64,000 nt of DNA from Halioxenophilus aromaticivorans (GCF_042850945.1 NZ_AP031496.1:4154001-4218000), one strand, 5' to 3'; shown: positions 1-9,381, counted from the stretch's first letter. The notes: a model not told the origin generated them from the sequence alone. Made by a program: numbers and translations.

Positions 1-2
1 CC

Positions 3-1142
3 TTAGCGTGCGGAAGGGTCGGTCATGGACAGTGCCGCCTTCGGTTCTTTTTCCGCTCGCGGCGTTTGCTCGGTAACGGCAACCGTGGCTCCGGCGTTGA
101 TCATCTGTAAGCCTTCAACAACTACTTGATCACCCGCGCTGAGTCCCTTGGCGACCAACCAATTTCCTTGCATCATATCGCCCAGTTCGACGGTACGACG
201 CTCAACCTTGTTTTGTTCGGCAACAACGTATACCCAGGCATCGCCTTTGTTATCATGTTGAATGGCTTCTTGCGGTACTAGGATGGCATTCTCTTGTACG
301 GCTTTTTGCAGCTTAGCATGCACAAACATGCCAGGTAGCAGGGCTCGATCTGGGTTGGGAAAGGTCGCTCGTAAGGTTACCGAGCCGGTGCCGTTATCCA
401 CTGTCACCTCAGAAAATCCCAACTTACCCTCATGGCTGTAGACGGTGCCGTCTTCCAACAGCAAGGTTACGGCTGCTTGGTGATCGTTAACTGCTTCCAA
501 TCTGCCCTGCTGCAGGTCTCGGCGCAGCTTTAATAACTCTCGTGAAGATTCGCTTAAATCTACGTAGATCGGATCTAACTGGGAAATGGTTGTTAGATAG
601 CTGCTCTGACCGCTGGTGACCAGCGCGCCTTCGGTAACCAAAGAGCGACCGATAACACCGCTGATAGGCGCCTTAATATTGGCGTATTCCAAGTTGACTT
701 TGCTGGAATCCAGGTCTGCCTTGGCCTGCTCTGCGGTGGATACAGCATCGTCGTAAACCTGCCGGCTGATGGCGTTGGATTTAACCAAAGCCTCGTAACG
801 ACGCGCGGTGGCAGACGCAGAATTGTAGGATGCCTGAGCTTTGTTAAAGGCGGCTCGGTAGGTGGCTGGGTCGATTTGGTAAAGCGCTTGGCCTGCTTTT
901 ACTTCGGCGCCCTGGGTGAAAAACCGCTCTTGGATAATACCTTCAACCTGGGGGCGAACCTCAGCGGTTTTAATCGCCACAGTGCGACCCGGCAGAGTGG
1001 TAGATAAAGTAACCGGACTTGATTCCAGGGTGACCACGCCAACATTGGTAGGTGGTGGTGGCGAAGTTTGCTGAGCGACCTCTTTACCACAAGCTGATAG
1101 GAGCGCAACAAGCGCAATTAGGGGGACAGACATCCGCGACAT
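3..1142 (-). CDS. RND efflux pump periplasmic adaptor (membrane fusion protein)
   Basis: A 379-residue periplasmic adaptor of the AcrA/MexA family, which links an inner-membrane RND pump to an outer-membrane channel. The N-terminus is a lipoprotein signal with lipobox LLSAC, so Cys18 is probably lipidated. A barrel-sandwich/lipoyl segment (RPQVEGIIQERFFTQGAEVKAG) is followed by an Ala/Lys-rich alpha-hairpin at about residues 95-150, the second lipoyl half (YANIKAPISGVIGRSLV) and the beta-barrel region ending near residue 360. The length is normal for the family. The stop codon lies at the window's left edge, so the partner RND pump gene is expected just outside. Substrate cannot be told from the adaptor. 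Nested inverted repeats directly upstream suggest a local repressor. Confidence 0.93.
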   Translation of the reverse strand: MSRMSVPLIALVALLSACGKEVAQQTSPPPPTNVGVVTLESSPVTLSTTLPGRTVAIKTAEVRPQVEGIIQERFFTQGAEVKAGQALYQIDPATYRAAFNKAQASYNSASATARRYEALVKSNAISRQVYDDAVSTAEQAKADLDSSKVNLEYANIKAPISGVIGRSLVTEGALVTSGQSSYLTTISQLDPIYVDLSESSRELLKLRRDLQQGRLEAVNDHQAAVTLLLEDGTVYSHEGKLGFSEVTVDNGTGSVTLRATFPNPDRALLPGMFVHAKLQKAVQENAILVPQEAIQHDNKGDAWVYVVAEQNKVERRTVELGDMMQGNWLVAKGLSAGDQVVVEGLQMINAGATVAVTEQTPRAEKEPKAALSMTDPSAR

Positions 1143-1171
1143 AAGAGAGATACCGAATCGGTTGGCGTAAA

Positions 1172-1216
1172 AATGAGAATATTCGATCTCAAAAAATGAG
1201 ATTACCCATTCTCATT
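1172..1216. promoter_or_regulatory. Nested inverted repeats upstream of the efflux adaptor (operator candidate)
   Basis: Three overlapping dyads lie 30-75 bp upstream of the adaptor start: AATGAGAAT (1172-1180) with ATTCTCATT (1208-1216); ATCTCA (1186-1191) with TGAGAT (1197-1202) across five A; and AATGAGA (1195-1201) with TCTCATT (1210-1216). This layout fits a TetR/AcrR-type operator on an efflux promoter. The AATGAGAAT half-site also resembles half of a Fur box, so iron control is an alternative. No regulator gene is in the window. Confidence 0.45.
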
Positions 1217-1436
1217 TCTCTATAGTGAAAAGTCAATGCGAAGATGCATCAATTTTATTGAGCAAGTTGGAGAGTTTTGGTGAACTCCAGGCCCTTTAGT
1301 AGCCCATTTAAGCAAGCAACTCGCAGGGTAACGTGTTCATCAGTGGATAAGATCGGCGAACGCCGTGGAATAAGTAGCCTACCGTGGAAAAGAGAACAAG
1401 GCGTGTCGTAATCGACTATTGGCAAGTGTTTTGAGG

Positions 1437-1790
1437 TTATTGATAAAACGGCACAAACACCAAGCTGTGGTAGGCATTCATTGGCACCATGGTTGGATTG
1501 CTGTCGCTTGCAGCTGCTTGGCGCCGGAGTCGTAATACATGGAGGCGGCCAGCGGCAGGTTTTCTACAATCAAGCGCGGCTCCTTACCCGGCGCGATCTC
1601 CGTTATGCCACCTTGCCTAGCACTTGACACAGAGCGTGTTCCATCCGGCAAAATTACCAGGCCATCATTACCGGCTTGGAGAGTGGACTCCCGTCGCAGC
1701 AACTCGCGCTTTGGGGAAAAGATTAATATATCGGTGCTGTGTATATCATCAATCGTTAAATCAGCAACTTCCTATGCAGGGATCTTGAGT
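1437..1790 (-). pseudogene. C-terminal fragment of an SMP-30/gluconolactonase-like beta-propeller, frameshifted
   Basis: Reading leftwards from about 1770, one frame gives a coherent propeller-like sequence (IDDIHSTDILIFSPKRELL ... NDGLVILPDGT ... QGGITEIAPGKEPRLIVENL ... SMYYDSGAKQL). An in-frame TAG sits just before it, and there is no start codon or N-terminal half. Near 1505-1515 the frame breaks; the shifted frame continues sensibly as NPTMVPMNAYHSLVFVPFYQ to a stop at 1437-1439. The piece therefore carries at least a 5' truncation and one frameshift. Family assignment to SMP-30/gluconolactonase is by resemblance only. It lies just downstream of a truncated PQQ dehydrogenase on the same strand, so both may be remains of one sugar or alcohol oxidation operon. 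Confidence 0.6.
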
Positions 1791-1793
1791 TAG

Positions 1794-1811
1794 GCCCCGT
1801 TTGCACGGGGC
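1794..1811 (-). terminator. Hairpin after the PQQ-dehydrogenase fragment
   Basis: A perfect 7-bp stem GCCCCGT/ACGGGGC with a TTGC loop lies 11 bp beyond the stop codon of the upstream gene. There is no clear T-run, so it is a weak or former terminator. Confidence 0.35.
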
Positions 1812-1821
1812 TCACACGACC

Positions 1822-2895
1822 CTATTTTTTTAATTTAAAAACCCAAAGTGTAATGGACCCGGTGGGGTTTTGGATTTCGGGCGTTAGTTCAGCATAATGC
1901 CGATCCTGTGGATTACCGGCGCCAGTGGTCACGGCAATATATTGTTCGCCGCCAGCGCTGTAGGTAATTGGCGAAGAGCTCGCCACCATATCCAAACGCG
2001 TGCTCCACAATTCTTCACCAGTTTTTTGGTGATGAGCTCGGAAATAGCGGTCACGAGCACCGTGAAATACCACACCTCCGGCAGTGGCCAAAACAGAGCT
2101 GGCGTTGGTGGCCCGACGCCGTTGTTTCCACAGTGTCTCTCCGGTTTTTAAATCGATAGCGTGTAAACCGCCAAATAATCCGTCGTTACCCGGCCGAGCA
2201 CGCATGGTAAATTTTTGGTCGATACCACCGTTAATACGTTCTTCTTCAGGCAAAGGCTCCCAATAAAAATCCGCACAGCCATCGTTAACCGGTACAAACA
2301 GCACCTGGGTATCCGGCTGGTAGGCCGTGGCTGGCCAATTGCGAATCCCGCCGGCAGAAGGACAGATCAACTTGGCCACATTGGGCTCTGGTTTTAAATC
2401 CGGGTTGATGGTTTTAGCGCCGGTGACTGGATCGACCGCAGTGACAACATTTTGCAATCCCACATCGCGGTAAAATACAAATTCACCATCTTGACGATCA
2501 ATGGCATCGAACAACCCCATTTTACCGCCGGTGACTAACAGTTTGCGCTTTTCGCCGTCGACAGTCATATCCACCAGGGTTTGTTCGAAGGTCCAATCCA
2601 TGTCCCACACATCGCGTTTCATGTGTTGGAAATACCAAGCCAATTCACCGGTGTCTGGCTTTAGGGCAATGGTCGCTTCGGTATAGGCAGCATCGTTGGT
2701 GTGGCCTTCTGGTGTATCTACCAATAGCAGTGATGCTGTGTTGTAGGTGTTGCCTACACCAAAATAAATCAGATCCGACTTTGGATCATAACTGCCGCCA
2801 GTCCATACGGCGCCACCAAACCGTTGTTCCACCTGACGTTGAAGCGTCAAACTAAAACAAGGAGGGTTACCAATATTGCCCGCGAACCATTTCAT
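1822..2895 (-). pseudogene. PQQ-dependent alcohol/sugar dehydrogenase, N-terminally truncated
   Basis: The 357-residue reading frame matches only the C-terminal part of a quinoprotein dehydrogenase; family members have roughly 570-700 residues plus a signal peptide. Recognisable propeller blades include FGGAVWTGGSYDPKSDLIYF, the DVWDMDWTFEQ segment that carries the conserved acidic active-site region, PSAGGIRNWPATAY, FGGLHAIDLKTGETLW and GGVVFHGARDRYFRAH. The first 25 or so residues do not resemble the family and there is no signal peptide, so the 5' half was lost, probably by deletion or rearrangement near 2895. Intact homologues oxidise alcohols or sugars in the periplasm with PQQ and pass electrons to cytochrome c. 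A fragment lacking half of the propeller is very unlikely to be active. Confidence 0.75.
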
Positions 2896-2940
2896 ACGTC
2901 AATTGTCTGAACATACTCGCAAATCTCACATGGGGAATGT

Positions 2941-3714
2941 ATGACAACTGTTAAGTCAGCAATATTAGCAATAACTTTCTTAATAGCCAGCCTATCATCA
3001 GTTGCCCAAGCACAGAAGCTACACCCTGAGCAAGAAAACCCGATACCCAAAGTCATATTCTTCGACGTTAACGAGACACTACTGGACTTAGAATCCATGC
3101 GTGAATCAGTAGGTGCAGCACTCGGAGGGAGAGACGACCTTTTACCGCTGTGGTTTTCTACTATGCTGCACTACTCCCTAGTAGAGAGCGCCACCGGCCG
3201 CTATCACCAATTTGGTAAGGTAGGTGTTGCAGCCCTGATGATGGTGGCAGAGATTAACGACATTGCAATTACGGAGCAGGACGCTAAGAAAGCCATTGTT
3301 GAGCCACTCAGAAGCCTGCCGCCTCACCCGGATGTGAAACAAGGCTTAATTGCCCTAAAAAAAGCCGGTTTCACCTTAGTCAGTCTAACCAATTCCTCTA
3401 ACGCAGGCGTAAAGGCGCAATTTGAAAACGCAGGCTTGCTGGACTTATTTGATCGCCGGCTAAGCGTTGAAGATATCGAATTGTACAAGCCCCATCTAAA
3501 AACCTACCAATGGGCCGCTGAACAAATGGGCATTCAAACTGATCAAGCGTTAATGGTAGCCGCGCATGGCTGGGATACTGCTGGCGCTAAAGCTGCCGGT
3601 ATGCAGGCCGCGTTTATACAGAGGCCTGGAAAAGTATCCTACCCGTTAGCAATTGATGCCGATTACACTGTTAAAAACCTTACTGAGCTAACAGACATTT
3701 TGCTCAAACCATAA
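2941..3714 (+). CDS. Exported HAD-superfamily hydrolase, 2-haloacid dehalogenase-like
   Basis: A 257-residue HAD hydrolase of the haloacid-dehalogenase type II group. The nucleophile motif is FFDVNETLLDL (Asp42), motif II is SLTNSS, the conserved Lys lies in ELYKPHLKTY, and the acidic/cap-proximal motif appears as VAAHGWDTAGAKAAG. What is unusual is a clear Sec-type signal peptide (residues 1-24, hydrophobic core followed by VAQA), which predicts a periplasmic enzyme; most of this family is cytoplasmic. Substrate is unknown. It is divergent from the truncated PQQ dehydrogenase, with only 45 bp between them. Assignment to the superfamily is secure; dehalogenase activity is only an analogy. Confidence 0.85.
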   Translation: MTTVKSAILAITFLIASLSSVAQAQKLHPEQENPIPKVIFFDVNETLLDLESMRESVGAALGGRDDLLPLWFSTMLHYSLVESATGRYHQFGKVGVAALMMVAEINDIAITEQDAKKAIVEPLRSLPPHPDVKQGLIALKKAGFTLVSLTNSSNAGVKAQFENAGLLDLFDRRLSVEDIELYKPHLKTYQWAAEQMGIQTDQALMVAAHGWDTAGAKAAGMQAAFIQRPGKVSYPLAIDADYTVKNLTELTDILLKP

Positions 3715-4380
3715 CGTTTTACTCAGCACTTCAATTTACCACAATAGCGCTTGCTCAACCCTAGCGCTGCTGGGCTGACCTCACTTATGGGGCTTTAGTG
3801 ATGTAGCGAGAGCCTTAAATATCTACTCATCATCCTGGAGCGGCACCGCGGCCGCTCCAGATCCCAGCCCACTTAAAATTCTTAAATAGATCAATCAAAC
3901 CAGAGAAGCAAAATAGAGAACCATCGGATTTTTTTGACGTCACAAGCGATTCTCTCGCTTCCGATCTCGTCATTGACAAAGTTTCGACACCCACCAGAAA
4001 AATAAATCAGCTGCCCAAAATAAACTAATTAAGTGCTCACTTAATTACAGCGAGAAGCCATCTATTTATTAGCCTTCTTGTACTGCATGGCTATCGCAGC
4101 CCAGAATAAATTAGCGTCGACTTTACAAGACTTACATCAGCAAAACTAAATTCAGCCGCGCTAGTTTGCATTCGGCTTTTGGTCAAGTTCACACTGAGTA
4201 AGGATTGATATCAAACACCCTTTCAGAAGAAATTATTGGTATTTTTGAGAACTGCAGCAGAGTTCTAACCACCGCCAAGAACAGAAAAAAACGCGCCTCC
4301 TATACTCAATTTGACATGCGTAGCAACCGCCGACGGACCGCATTGCTGAATGACAATTGACTTAGTAGCTGTTCTTAAAT
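3715..4380. other. Intergenic region with two perfect dyads
   Basis: No convincing gene is seen in these 666 bases. A 10-bp stem CTGGAGCGGC/GCCGCTCCAG with a 6-base loop lies at 3835-3860 and may end the HAD transcript, though no T-run follows. A second dyad TAATTAAGT/ACTTAATTA lies at 4026-4047. The rest is AT-rich and presumably carries the promoter of the large multidomain gene that begins at 4381; no strong Shine-Dalgarno precedes that start. Confidence 0.5.
4026..4047. promoter_or_regulatory. Perfect 9-bp palindromic half-sites (operator candidate)
   Basis: TAATTAAGT (4026-4034), four-base spacer GCTC, then ACTTAATTA (4039-4047). A perfect 22-bp dyad is typical of a dimeric repressor site (MarR/TetR size). 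It lies about 330 bp before the next gene, which is far for a simple operator. Confidence 0.35.
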
Positions 4381-7300
4381 ATGAAAAAACACCTTACCGT
4401 ACTTGCCTCCGCCCTTGCTTTGGCCTCCGCAGAACTAAAGGCGGATTTTCCAAACCAAGCTTCATCGTCTCCGGGTAAATTAATCAGCAAGTCGCACCCG
4501 GAATTAGGCCGTTTATCTACCATTGATGTGCTTGGCGATTACATCATCGCCATTCCAGAACAGCCATCCGCCCCCGAGGGCTCCGATTTTATTGTGCGGG
4601 CAATCGATATTTCTGACCCGAAAAATCCGCGCACGGTGGCAACCTTCGGTACCACTAAGCACCCTATGCTTGCCCACGGCACCTACAAACGCGGCAATCA
4701 ATTGTATTTAGGTGGCTGGCCAACGGATGCCGTAACGTTGGAAAACGACGGCTCGCTAACCCATGAGCGCTGGGAGGGCTGGGATGTTAAAGAATTTGGT
4801 AAAACCGGCGGCCAATATCCGTGGGCGGTAAAAAACTGGTGGAGCTACAACCCAGTTTCAGGTAACGCTTATATTAAAAAGCACAATAAAACGTTAGCGG
4901 AATGGGATCACCTAGGGCTGACCGGTGTGGTCGGCTTCCCCACCGTAGTGGGTAATGTATTGCTGTACGGATCGGATCAGTCCATGTCCGGGGCTGCCGC
5001 CTACGATATCAGCGACCCTACCAACCCAGTATTGTTGGACGTGCTCAAATTACCAGAGCAACACCCTACTCTATCGGTAACCAAGTGGAAAAACGGCAGC
5101 ACCGAGCAGACCCCACTGCCCTACGGACTGGGCGGCTACTGGCATGAGATTCACAGCCACTACATGGTCTTTGCGCGCCGCCACGAAAACCCCGGCATAC
5201 AAGTGGTTGATTTCTCTGACCCAACCAATTTAAAACTGCACTGCGATGTGTTTTTTAAAGATCCTAAGCACGGCTTAACCAATAAGCGCGGTACTCACGA
5301 CCCAATGTACCTGAACTTTCAGGATGAATACGTGTTTGCCGAAAAGCTTAAGGTCAATATAGAAACCTGCGAAGTTGAACAATACTTCGACGAATTAGAA
5401 GCCGGTATTGAAACCAATCAATACTCTCGCCCCATCGGTAATTTACTGCTTACCGGTGGTGGTAATAACTACCTTATTGAAGGCAGCGGTGGCAAGCCTG
5501 GCGGCCTGGGAATTTGGGCGCACCAATCTCAAAAAGATACTCGCCCACCCTACGTGGCCTACCACATCCCCAAGGCAAATCAGACCAATTACCCGGTGGG
5601 TGCCCCAATCACATTGATGATTCCCGAAACCCTGCACTCCACCACCATTACCGCAGGTGAAACGCTTAAATTAACCAAAGTTGGCGGCGGCGAAGTAGCC
5701 ATCGATTACGTGCTTACCCACGCTGGCCTGTTAACCGTAAGCCCCCTTCAAGATTTGGAGGCTAACAGCACCTATGAAATGGAACTGGCCGGCATAGAAG
5801 ATGCCGTGCACAACAAAATGGAGCGCTACACTTTCCGCTTTGCCACCGGTAGTTCTGTAAACGACGACGATAAAGGCGGCGATACCGGCGGTGGTTCTGG
5901 CGGTGGTGGCTCAGGTGGCGGCGGTGGTAATGACAACGGCAGCGACCCTGTTGTGGTAGAGACCAATACAGCCCCAGTCATCAATAATGTTAACGTCGGC
6001 CCCAGCAGCACCGCGGTTATTGGTGATAGCGTAACCGTCTCGGTTAACGCCAGCGATGCCGACGGCGACGCTTTGCAATACCGCTTCCGCAAACAAGATG
6101 GCGAAGAATACAGTGCTTGGACCTCGTCCAGCTCCGCATCGTTTAATTACAGCAACGTTGGCAGTTACAGCATTAACGTGCAGGTAAAAGATGGCAACGG
6201 CGCTCAGGTTACATCCGTTGCCCATGTGGCCGTAGTACAGGACATGGTATTGGGTGAAGCCAGCTTGGTCAGTGGCCCCATGGCACTGTCGTTAAACGGC
6301 GACTTTATTTGGGTAGCCAACCCAGATAACGACACCATCAGTAAAATTTCCACCAGCACACATCAATTGCTGGCAGAAATACCTGTCGGCAAAAAACCCA
6401 CATCCATCGCCATGGATAAACACAACCGCGCTTGGATCACGTTAAAAGATGAAGACGCCATTGCAGTGGTAGATCAACACGGCGGCCGTTACGACACACA
6501 CCAACTGGATTACGGTAGCGCCCCGGTGAGCGTGGTATTTAACCGTGAAGGCACACTGGCATTTGTTGCCCTGGCTAACAGCGGCGAAGTGATCAAAATT
6601 AACCGCTGGACCAAAGAAATCACAGGCCGAGTAGCCGGCATCACCGATCCAAAAGCCATGGCGCTAACCCACGACGAATCCCGTCTGCTAGTCACTCGTT
6701 TTACTTCGGGCCAACATTGGGGCGAGGTCTATGAGCTAAACACCACAGCCATGACCCACACCAACACCATCCGCCTGGAAGAAAGCTTGGTACCTGACGA
6801 CCTGGACAACGGCCGCGGTGTGCCCAATTATTTGGCCAGCATTATTGTCGACGGGTCTGATCAGTACGCTTATGTCGTGGGTAAAAAAGACAACACCGCG
6901 CGCGGCCTGTTAAATGGCAACGGTGATTTGGACGATGACAACAGCGTACGTACTTTCATCGGTAAAATTGATTTGGCCAGCGGCACCGAGGTTCGAGCCG
7001 AGCGGTTGGATTTCGACAACGCCGACTCCCCCAGTGGTTTGGCCATCTCGGATAATGGCCAGTACGTGTTTGCAGCTCTGCAAGGTAACAATCAAATTGC
7101 TGTGCTCAGCCGCGATACCACCAATGGCAAACTACTGGGCACGGTGAGCAAACTGGCAACAGGCCTAGCACCACAAGGCCTGCTGTTTGACGCGGCTAGC
7201 CAACAGCTGTTTGTGAAAAACTTTACCGATCGCAGTGTTTCCACAGTGGACCTTGCACAATTTCTTACCGGCAGCCTGGCCAACCCGGCAATTGTAGAAA

Positions 7301-8988
7301 CCGTTACCGTGGGCAACGAAAAACTCAGCGCCCAAGAGTTGCAAGGCAAGCAGATCTTCTACAACGCCGCCCACGGCTTGGATGAGGAAGGCCAGGTCAC
7401 CGGCCGCACCAGCGCCGAGGGATATTTGAGCTGCGCCACTTGCCACTTTGAAGGTGGCCAAGATAACCGCGTGTACGATTTCACCGGTCGTGGTGAAGGC
7501 TTGCGCAACAATATTTCACTGGTGGGACGCATGGGCACCCGCTACGGCAACGTGCATTGGTCTGGCAACTTCGACGAAATCCAAGATTTCGAAAACGACA
7601 TGCGCCACAACTTCCTTGGCCGAGGCCTGATGAGCAACAGCAGCTTTGCCGCCACCGAAGACCCGCTGGGTTCTCCCAAAGCCGGCCAAAGCGCAGAGCT
7701 AGACGCACTAGCCGCCTACGTTGAGAGCCTGGGCAAAGCGACATTGGATCGCAGCCCCTTCCGCGATAGCCAAGGCCAAATGTCTTCTGCGGCCAAAGCG
7801 GGTGAGCAAGTCTTCTCCGATCTCGGCTGTAGCAGCTGCCACGCCGGCAAAGGCTTTACCGATGGCGAATTACACAATGTGGGTACTCTGCGGGAATACT
7901 CTGGCAAACGCCTGCACGCTAGCTTGCCCGGCATCAGCACGCCCTCCTTGCTGGGTGTATTCAAAACCGCGCCTTACTTGCACGACGGTAGTGCAGCAAC
8001 CTTAGAAGACGTGTTTAAACTGATTGGTGGCCGAGTGTTCCAGGCAGAAGACGCCAACCTCAGTGGCGGTGCCAGCGTGGTGACCCCGGCGGCGGATTTC
8101 TCGCACTACCGTAAAGGCGTCGGCGTGCAGCTTACCGCTGGCAGTAAGCTAGCCCTTACCGCTCGCTCTAATCCGCACACCGGTATTGTTCGAGTTCGCT
8201 ATTCCACCGCCGCGGCTAACGCCACCTTGCAATTAAAAGTGAATGGCACCTCCTACTCCACAAAATTAGCCACACTACCCACCGTGGATGGCCTGCAAAC
8301 GGCGTTTGAGGAGGCCATATTCACCGCTCAATTGGGCAGCGGCTTCAATAACATTGAAGTGAGCTTTACCAGTGCCAATGGCAACGACAAGGTGTACGTT
8401 GACGACCTCACCGTAAGCCGCCCCTGGGAGCAAAAACTGTCTTTGGCGCACACCAAAGTGCAAACTGCCAGCGCCACACAGCGCAGTAACCTAATGGCGT
8501 ACTTAAAGCAATTGGACCAAGCCAGTGCCCCAGAGGATGACGAAGCCGTGAAAGTGGGATCAGCCCCGGTATCTCCAGTGGTAGATGACGCCCCCAAAGT
8601 AGACGTCTGTGGCCGCCCCAGCTTCTCATTCGGAGCAGACAAAGGCGCTTACGTGTGGAAGGACTGCGAGCAAGCCAAGTGGTTTATGTATGTGTCCCCC
8701 GGCGGTACCAGCATCGACTACAGCGGCAGTATTTCATCGAGCACAGGCTTCACCGCCACTAACAAAATTAGCTTTGAGCGGCACGACACCTTCAACGCCA
8801 GCGCTCAGTTGATTGAGTTCAGAATGCGCGCCTGGGGCAGCTCCGCCGATGGCATAGCCGTCTCCGTGGCCGATACAGCCGACGCCTGCTTTAACATCGA
8901 TACCAGCAACGCCAAGGTTTACCTTGGGCCACAAGCGGTAGAAATGAGCCAAGGATTTGACCTAAACTCGTTGCAGGGTTGTGACTAA
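4381..8988 (+). CDS. Exported multidomain protein: LVIVD and YVTN propellers, Ig-like domains, di-heme cytochrome c with lectin-like insert
   Basis: A 1535-residue exported protein with an N-terminal signal peptide. Order seen: LVIVD-type propeller repeats (about 40-390, with repeated AIDISDPKNP / YDISDPTNP / VDFSDPTN); an SbsA-like Ig domain (about 405-490); a Gly-rich linker (about 498-522); a PKD/cadherin-like Ig domain (about 525-620); a YVTN-type propeller (about 625-970); and a di-heme cytochrome c region with CATCH (Cys1018-His1022) and CSSCH (Cys1150-His1154) plus APYLHDGS, as in cytochrome c peroxidase/MauG relatives. A CBM6-like segment starting FQAEDANLSGG (about 1219-1345) interrupts the cytochrome domain before its last helix (QRSNLMAYLKQLD). 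The tail has paired cysteines. A role in extracellular or periplasmic electron transfer near polysaccharide is an inference from the CBM-like and haem domains. The protein is transcribed alone, with a terminator at 9094. Confidence 0.85.
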   Translation: MKKHLTVLASALALASAELKADFPNQASSSPGKLISKSHPELGRLSTIDVLGDYIIAIPEQPSAPEGSDFIVRAIDISDPKNPRTVATFGTTKHPMLAHGTYKRGNQLYLGGWPTDAVTLENDGSLTHERWEGWDVKEFGKTGGQYPWAVKNWWSYNPVSGNAYIKKHNKTLAEWDHLGLTGVVGFPTVVGNVLLYGSDQSMSGAAAYDISDPTNPVLLDVLKLPEQHPTLSVTKWKNGSTEQTPLPYGLGGYWHEIHSHYMVFARRHENPGIQVVDFSDPTNLKLHCDVFFKDPKHGLTNKRGTHDPMYLNFQDEYVFAEKLKVNIETCEVEQYFDELEAGIETNQYSRPIGNLLLTGGGNNYLIEGSGGKPGGLGIWAHQSQKDTRPPYVAYHIPKANQTNYPVGAPITLMIPETLHSTTITAGETLKLTKVGGGEVAIDYVLTHAGLLTVSPLQDLEANSTYEMELAGIEDAVHNKMERYTFRFATGSSVNDDDKGGDTGGGSGGGGSGGGGGNDNGSDPVVVETNTAPVINNVNVGPSSTAVIGDSVTVSVNASDADGDALQYRFRKQDGEEYSAWTSSSSASFNYSNVGSYSINVQVKDGNGAQVTSVAHVAVVQDMVLGEASLVSGPMALSLNGDFIWVANPDNDTISKISTSTHQLLAEIPVGKKPTSIAMDKHNRAWITLKDEDAIAVVDQHGGRYDTHQLDYGSAPVSVVFNREGTLAFVALANSGEVIKINRWTKEITGRVAGITDPKAMALTHDESRLLVTRFTSGQHWGEVYELNTTAMTHTNTIRLEESLVPDDLDNGRGVPNYLASIIVDGSDQYAYVVGKKDNTARGLLNGNGDLDDDNSVRTFIGKIDLASGTEVRAERLDFDNADSPSGLAISDNGQYVFAALQGNNQIAVLSRDTTNGKLLGTVSKLATGLAPQGLLFDAASQQLFVKNFTDRSVSTVDLAQFLTGSLANPAIVETVTVGNEKLSAQELQGKQIFYNAAHGLDEEGQVTGRTSAEGYLSCATCHFEGGQDNRVYDFTGRGEGLRNNISLVGRMGTRYGNVHWSGNFDEIQDFENDMRHNFLGRGLMSNSSFAATEDPLGSPKAGQSAELDALAAYVESLGKATLDRSPFRDSQGQMSSAAKAGEQVFSDLGCSSCHAGKGFTDGELHNVGTLREYSGKRLHASLPGISTPSLLGVFKTAPYLHDGSAATLEDVFKLIGGRVFQAEDANLSGGASVVTPAADFSHYRKGVGVQLTAGSKLALTARSNPHTGIVRVRYSTAAANATLQLKVNGTSYSTKLATLPTVDGLQTAFEEAIFTAQLGSGFNNIEVSFTSANGNDKVYVDDLTVSRPWEQKLSLAHTKVQTASATQRSNLMAYLKQLDQASAPEDDEAVKVGSAPVSPVVDDAPKVDVCGRPSFSFGADKGAYVWKDCEQAKWFMYVSPGGTSIDYSGSISSSTGFTATNKISFERHDTFNASAQLIEFRMRAWGSSADGIAVSVADTADACFNIDTSNAKVYLGPQAVEMSQGFDLNSLQGCD

Positions 8989-9093
8989 ACGCGTGCTAAG
9001 GAAGCTGAGCAACAGAGATTGTTGCTTGGGATAAATTAACGATCGGCATAATGAGCGATAGGCACAACTGCTGCCCCGCCCCACCATCCACAG

Positions 9094-9120
9094 AAGCCCG
9101 CCACAAGCGCGGGCTTTCTT
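9094..9120 (+). terminator. Rho-independent terminator after the multidomain cytochrome gene
   Basis: Stem AAGCCCGC (9094-9101) with GCGGGCTT (9109-9116), a 7-base loop, then TTCTT. It lies about 100 bp after the stop at 8988. Confidence 0.75.
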
Positions 9121-9291
9121 GTGTATGGCTAATTCAATCCGGGCCTGCAGATTTTGCAGGGGCAGAAATCCGGAGAAACTAGAAATCTACGGGAGGAATA
9201 CTGTAAACGCTCCGAGCGACAAGAGAAGGAGCGTAAACCTCAGCGGAAACGGGACAAAAGCCGAGATCATGGGCATGAGCCGGAAATACAG

Positions 9292-9341
9292 TGTCCTTTA
9301 AATGAGAAAATGTCCTAAAAAAGATTGAGAATGTCCTATAA
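9292..9341 (+). promoter_or_regulatory. Three direct TGTCCTwwAA repeats upstream of the Fic gene
   Basis: TGTCCTTTAA at 9292, TGTCCTAAAA at 9311 and TGTCCTATAA at 9332 are spaced 19 and 21 bp, about two helical turns, so they lie on the same DNA face just before the wHTH-Fic gene. The same 10-mer recurs inside the gene: plus strand at 9704 and 9866, minus strand at 9616-9625, and a near match at 9605-9614. Such enrichment is far above chance and suggests binding sites for a DNA-binding protein, possibly the product's own winged helix. Confidence 0.6.
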
Positions 9342-9381
9342 GTGGGATAACTTGATTTAAGAGACATTTTTGAGAGTGAAT

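Noticed and set aside
1539..1793. Plus-strand frame opposite the gluconolactonase-like fragment
   Set aside because: The minus strand shows the propeller homology; the plus frame is its shadow.
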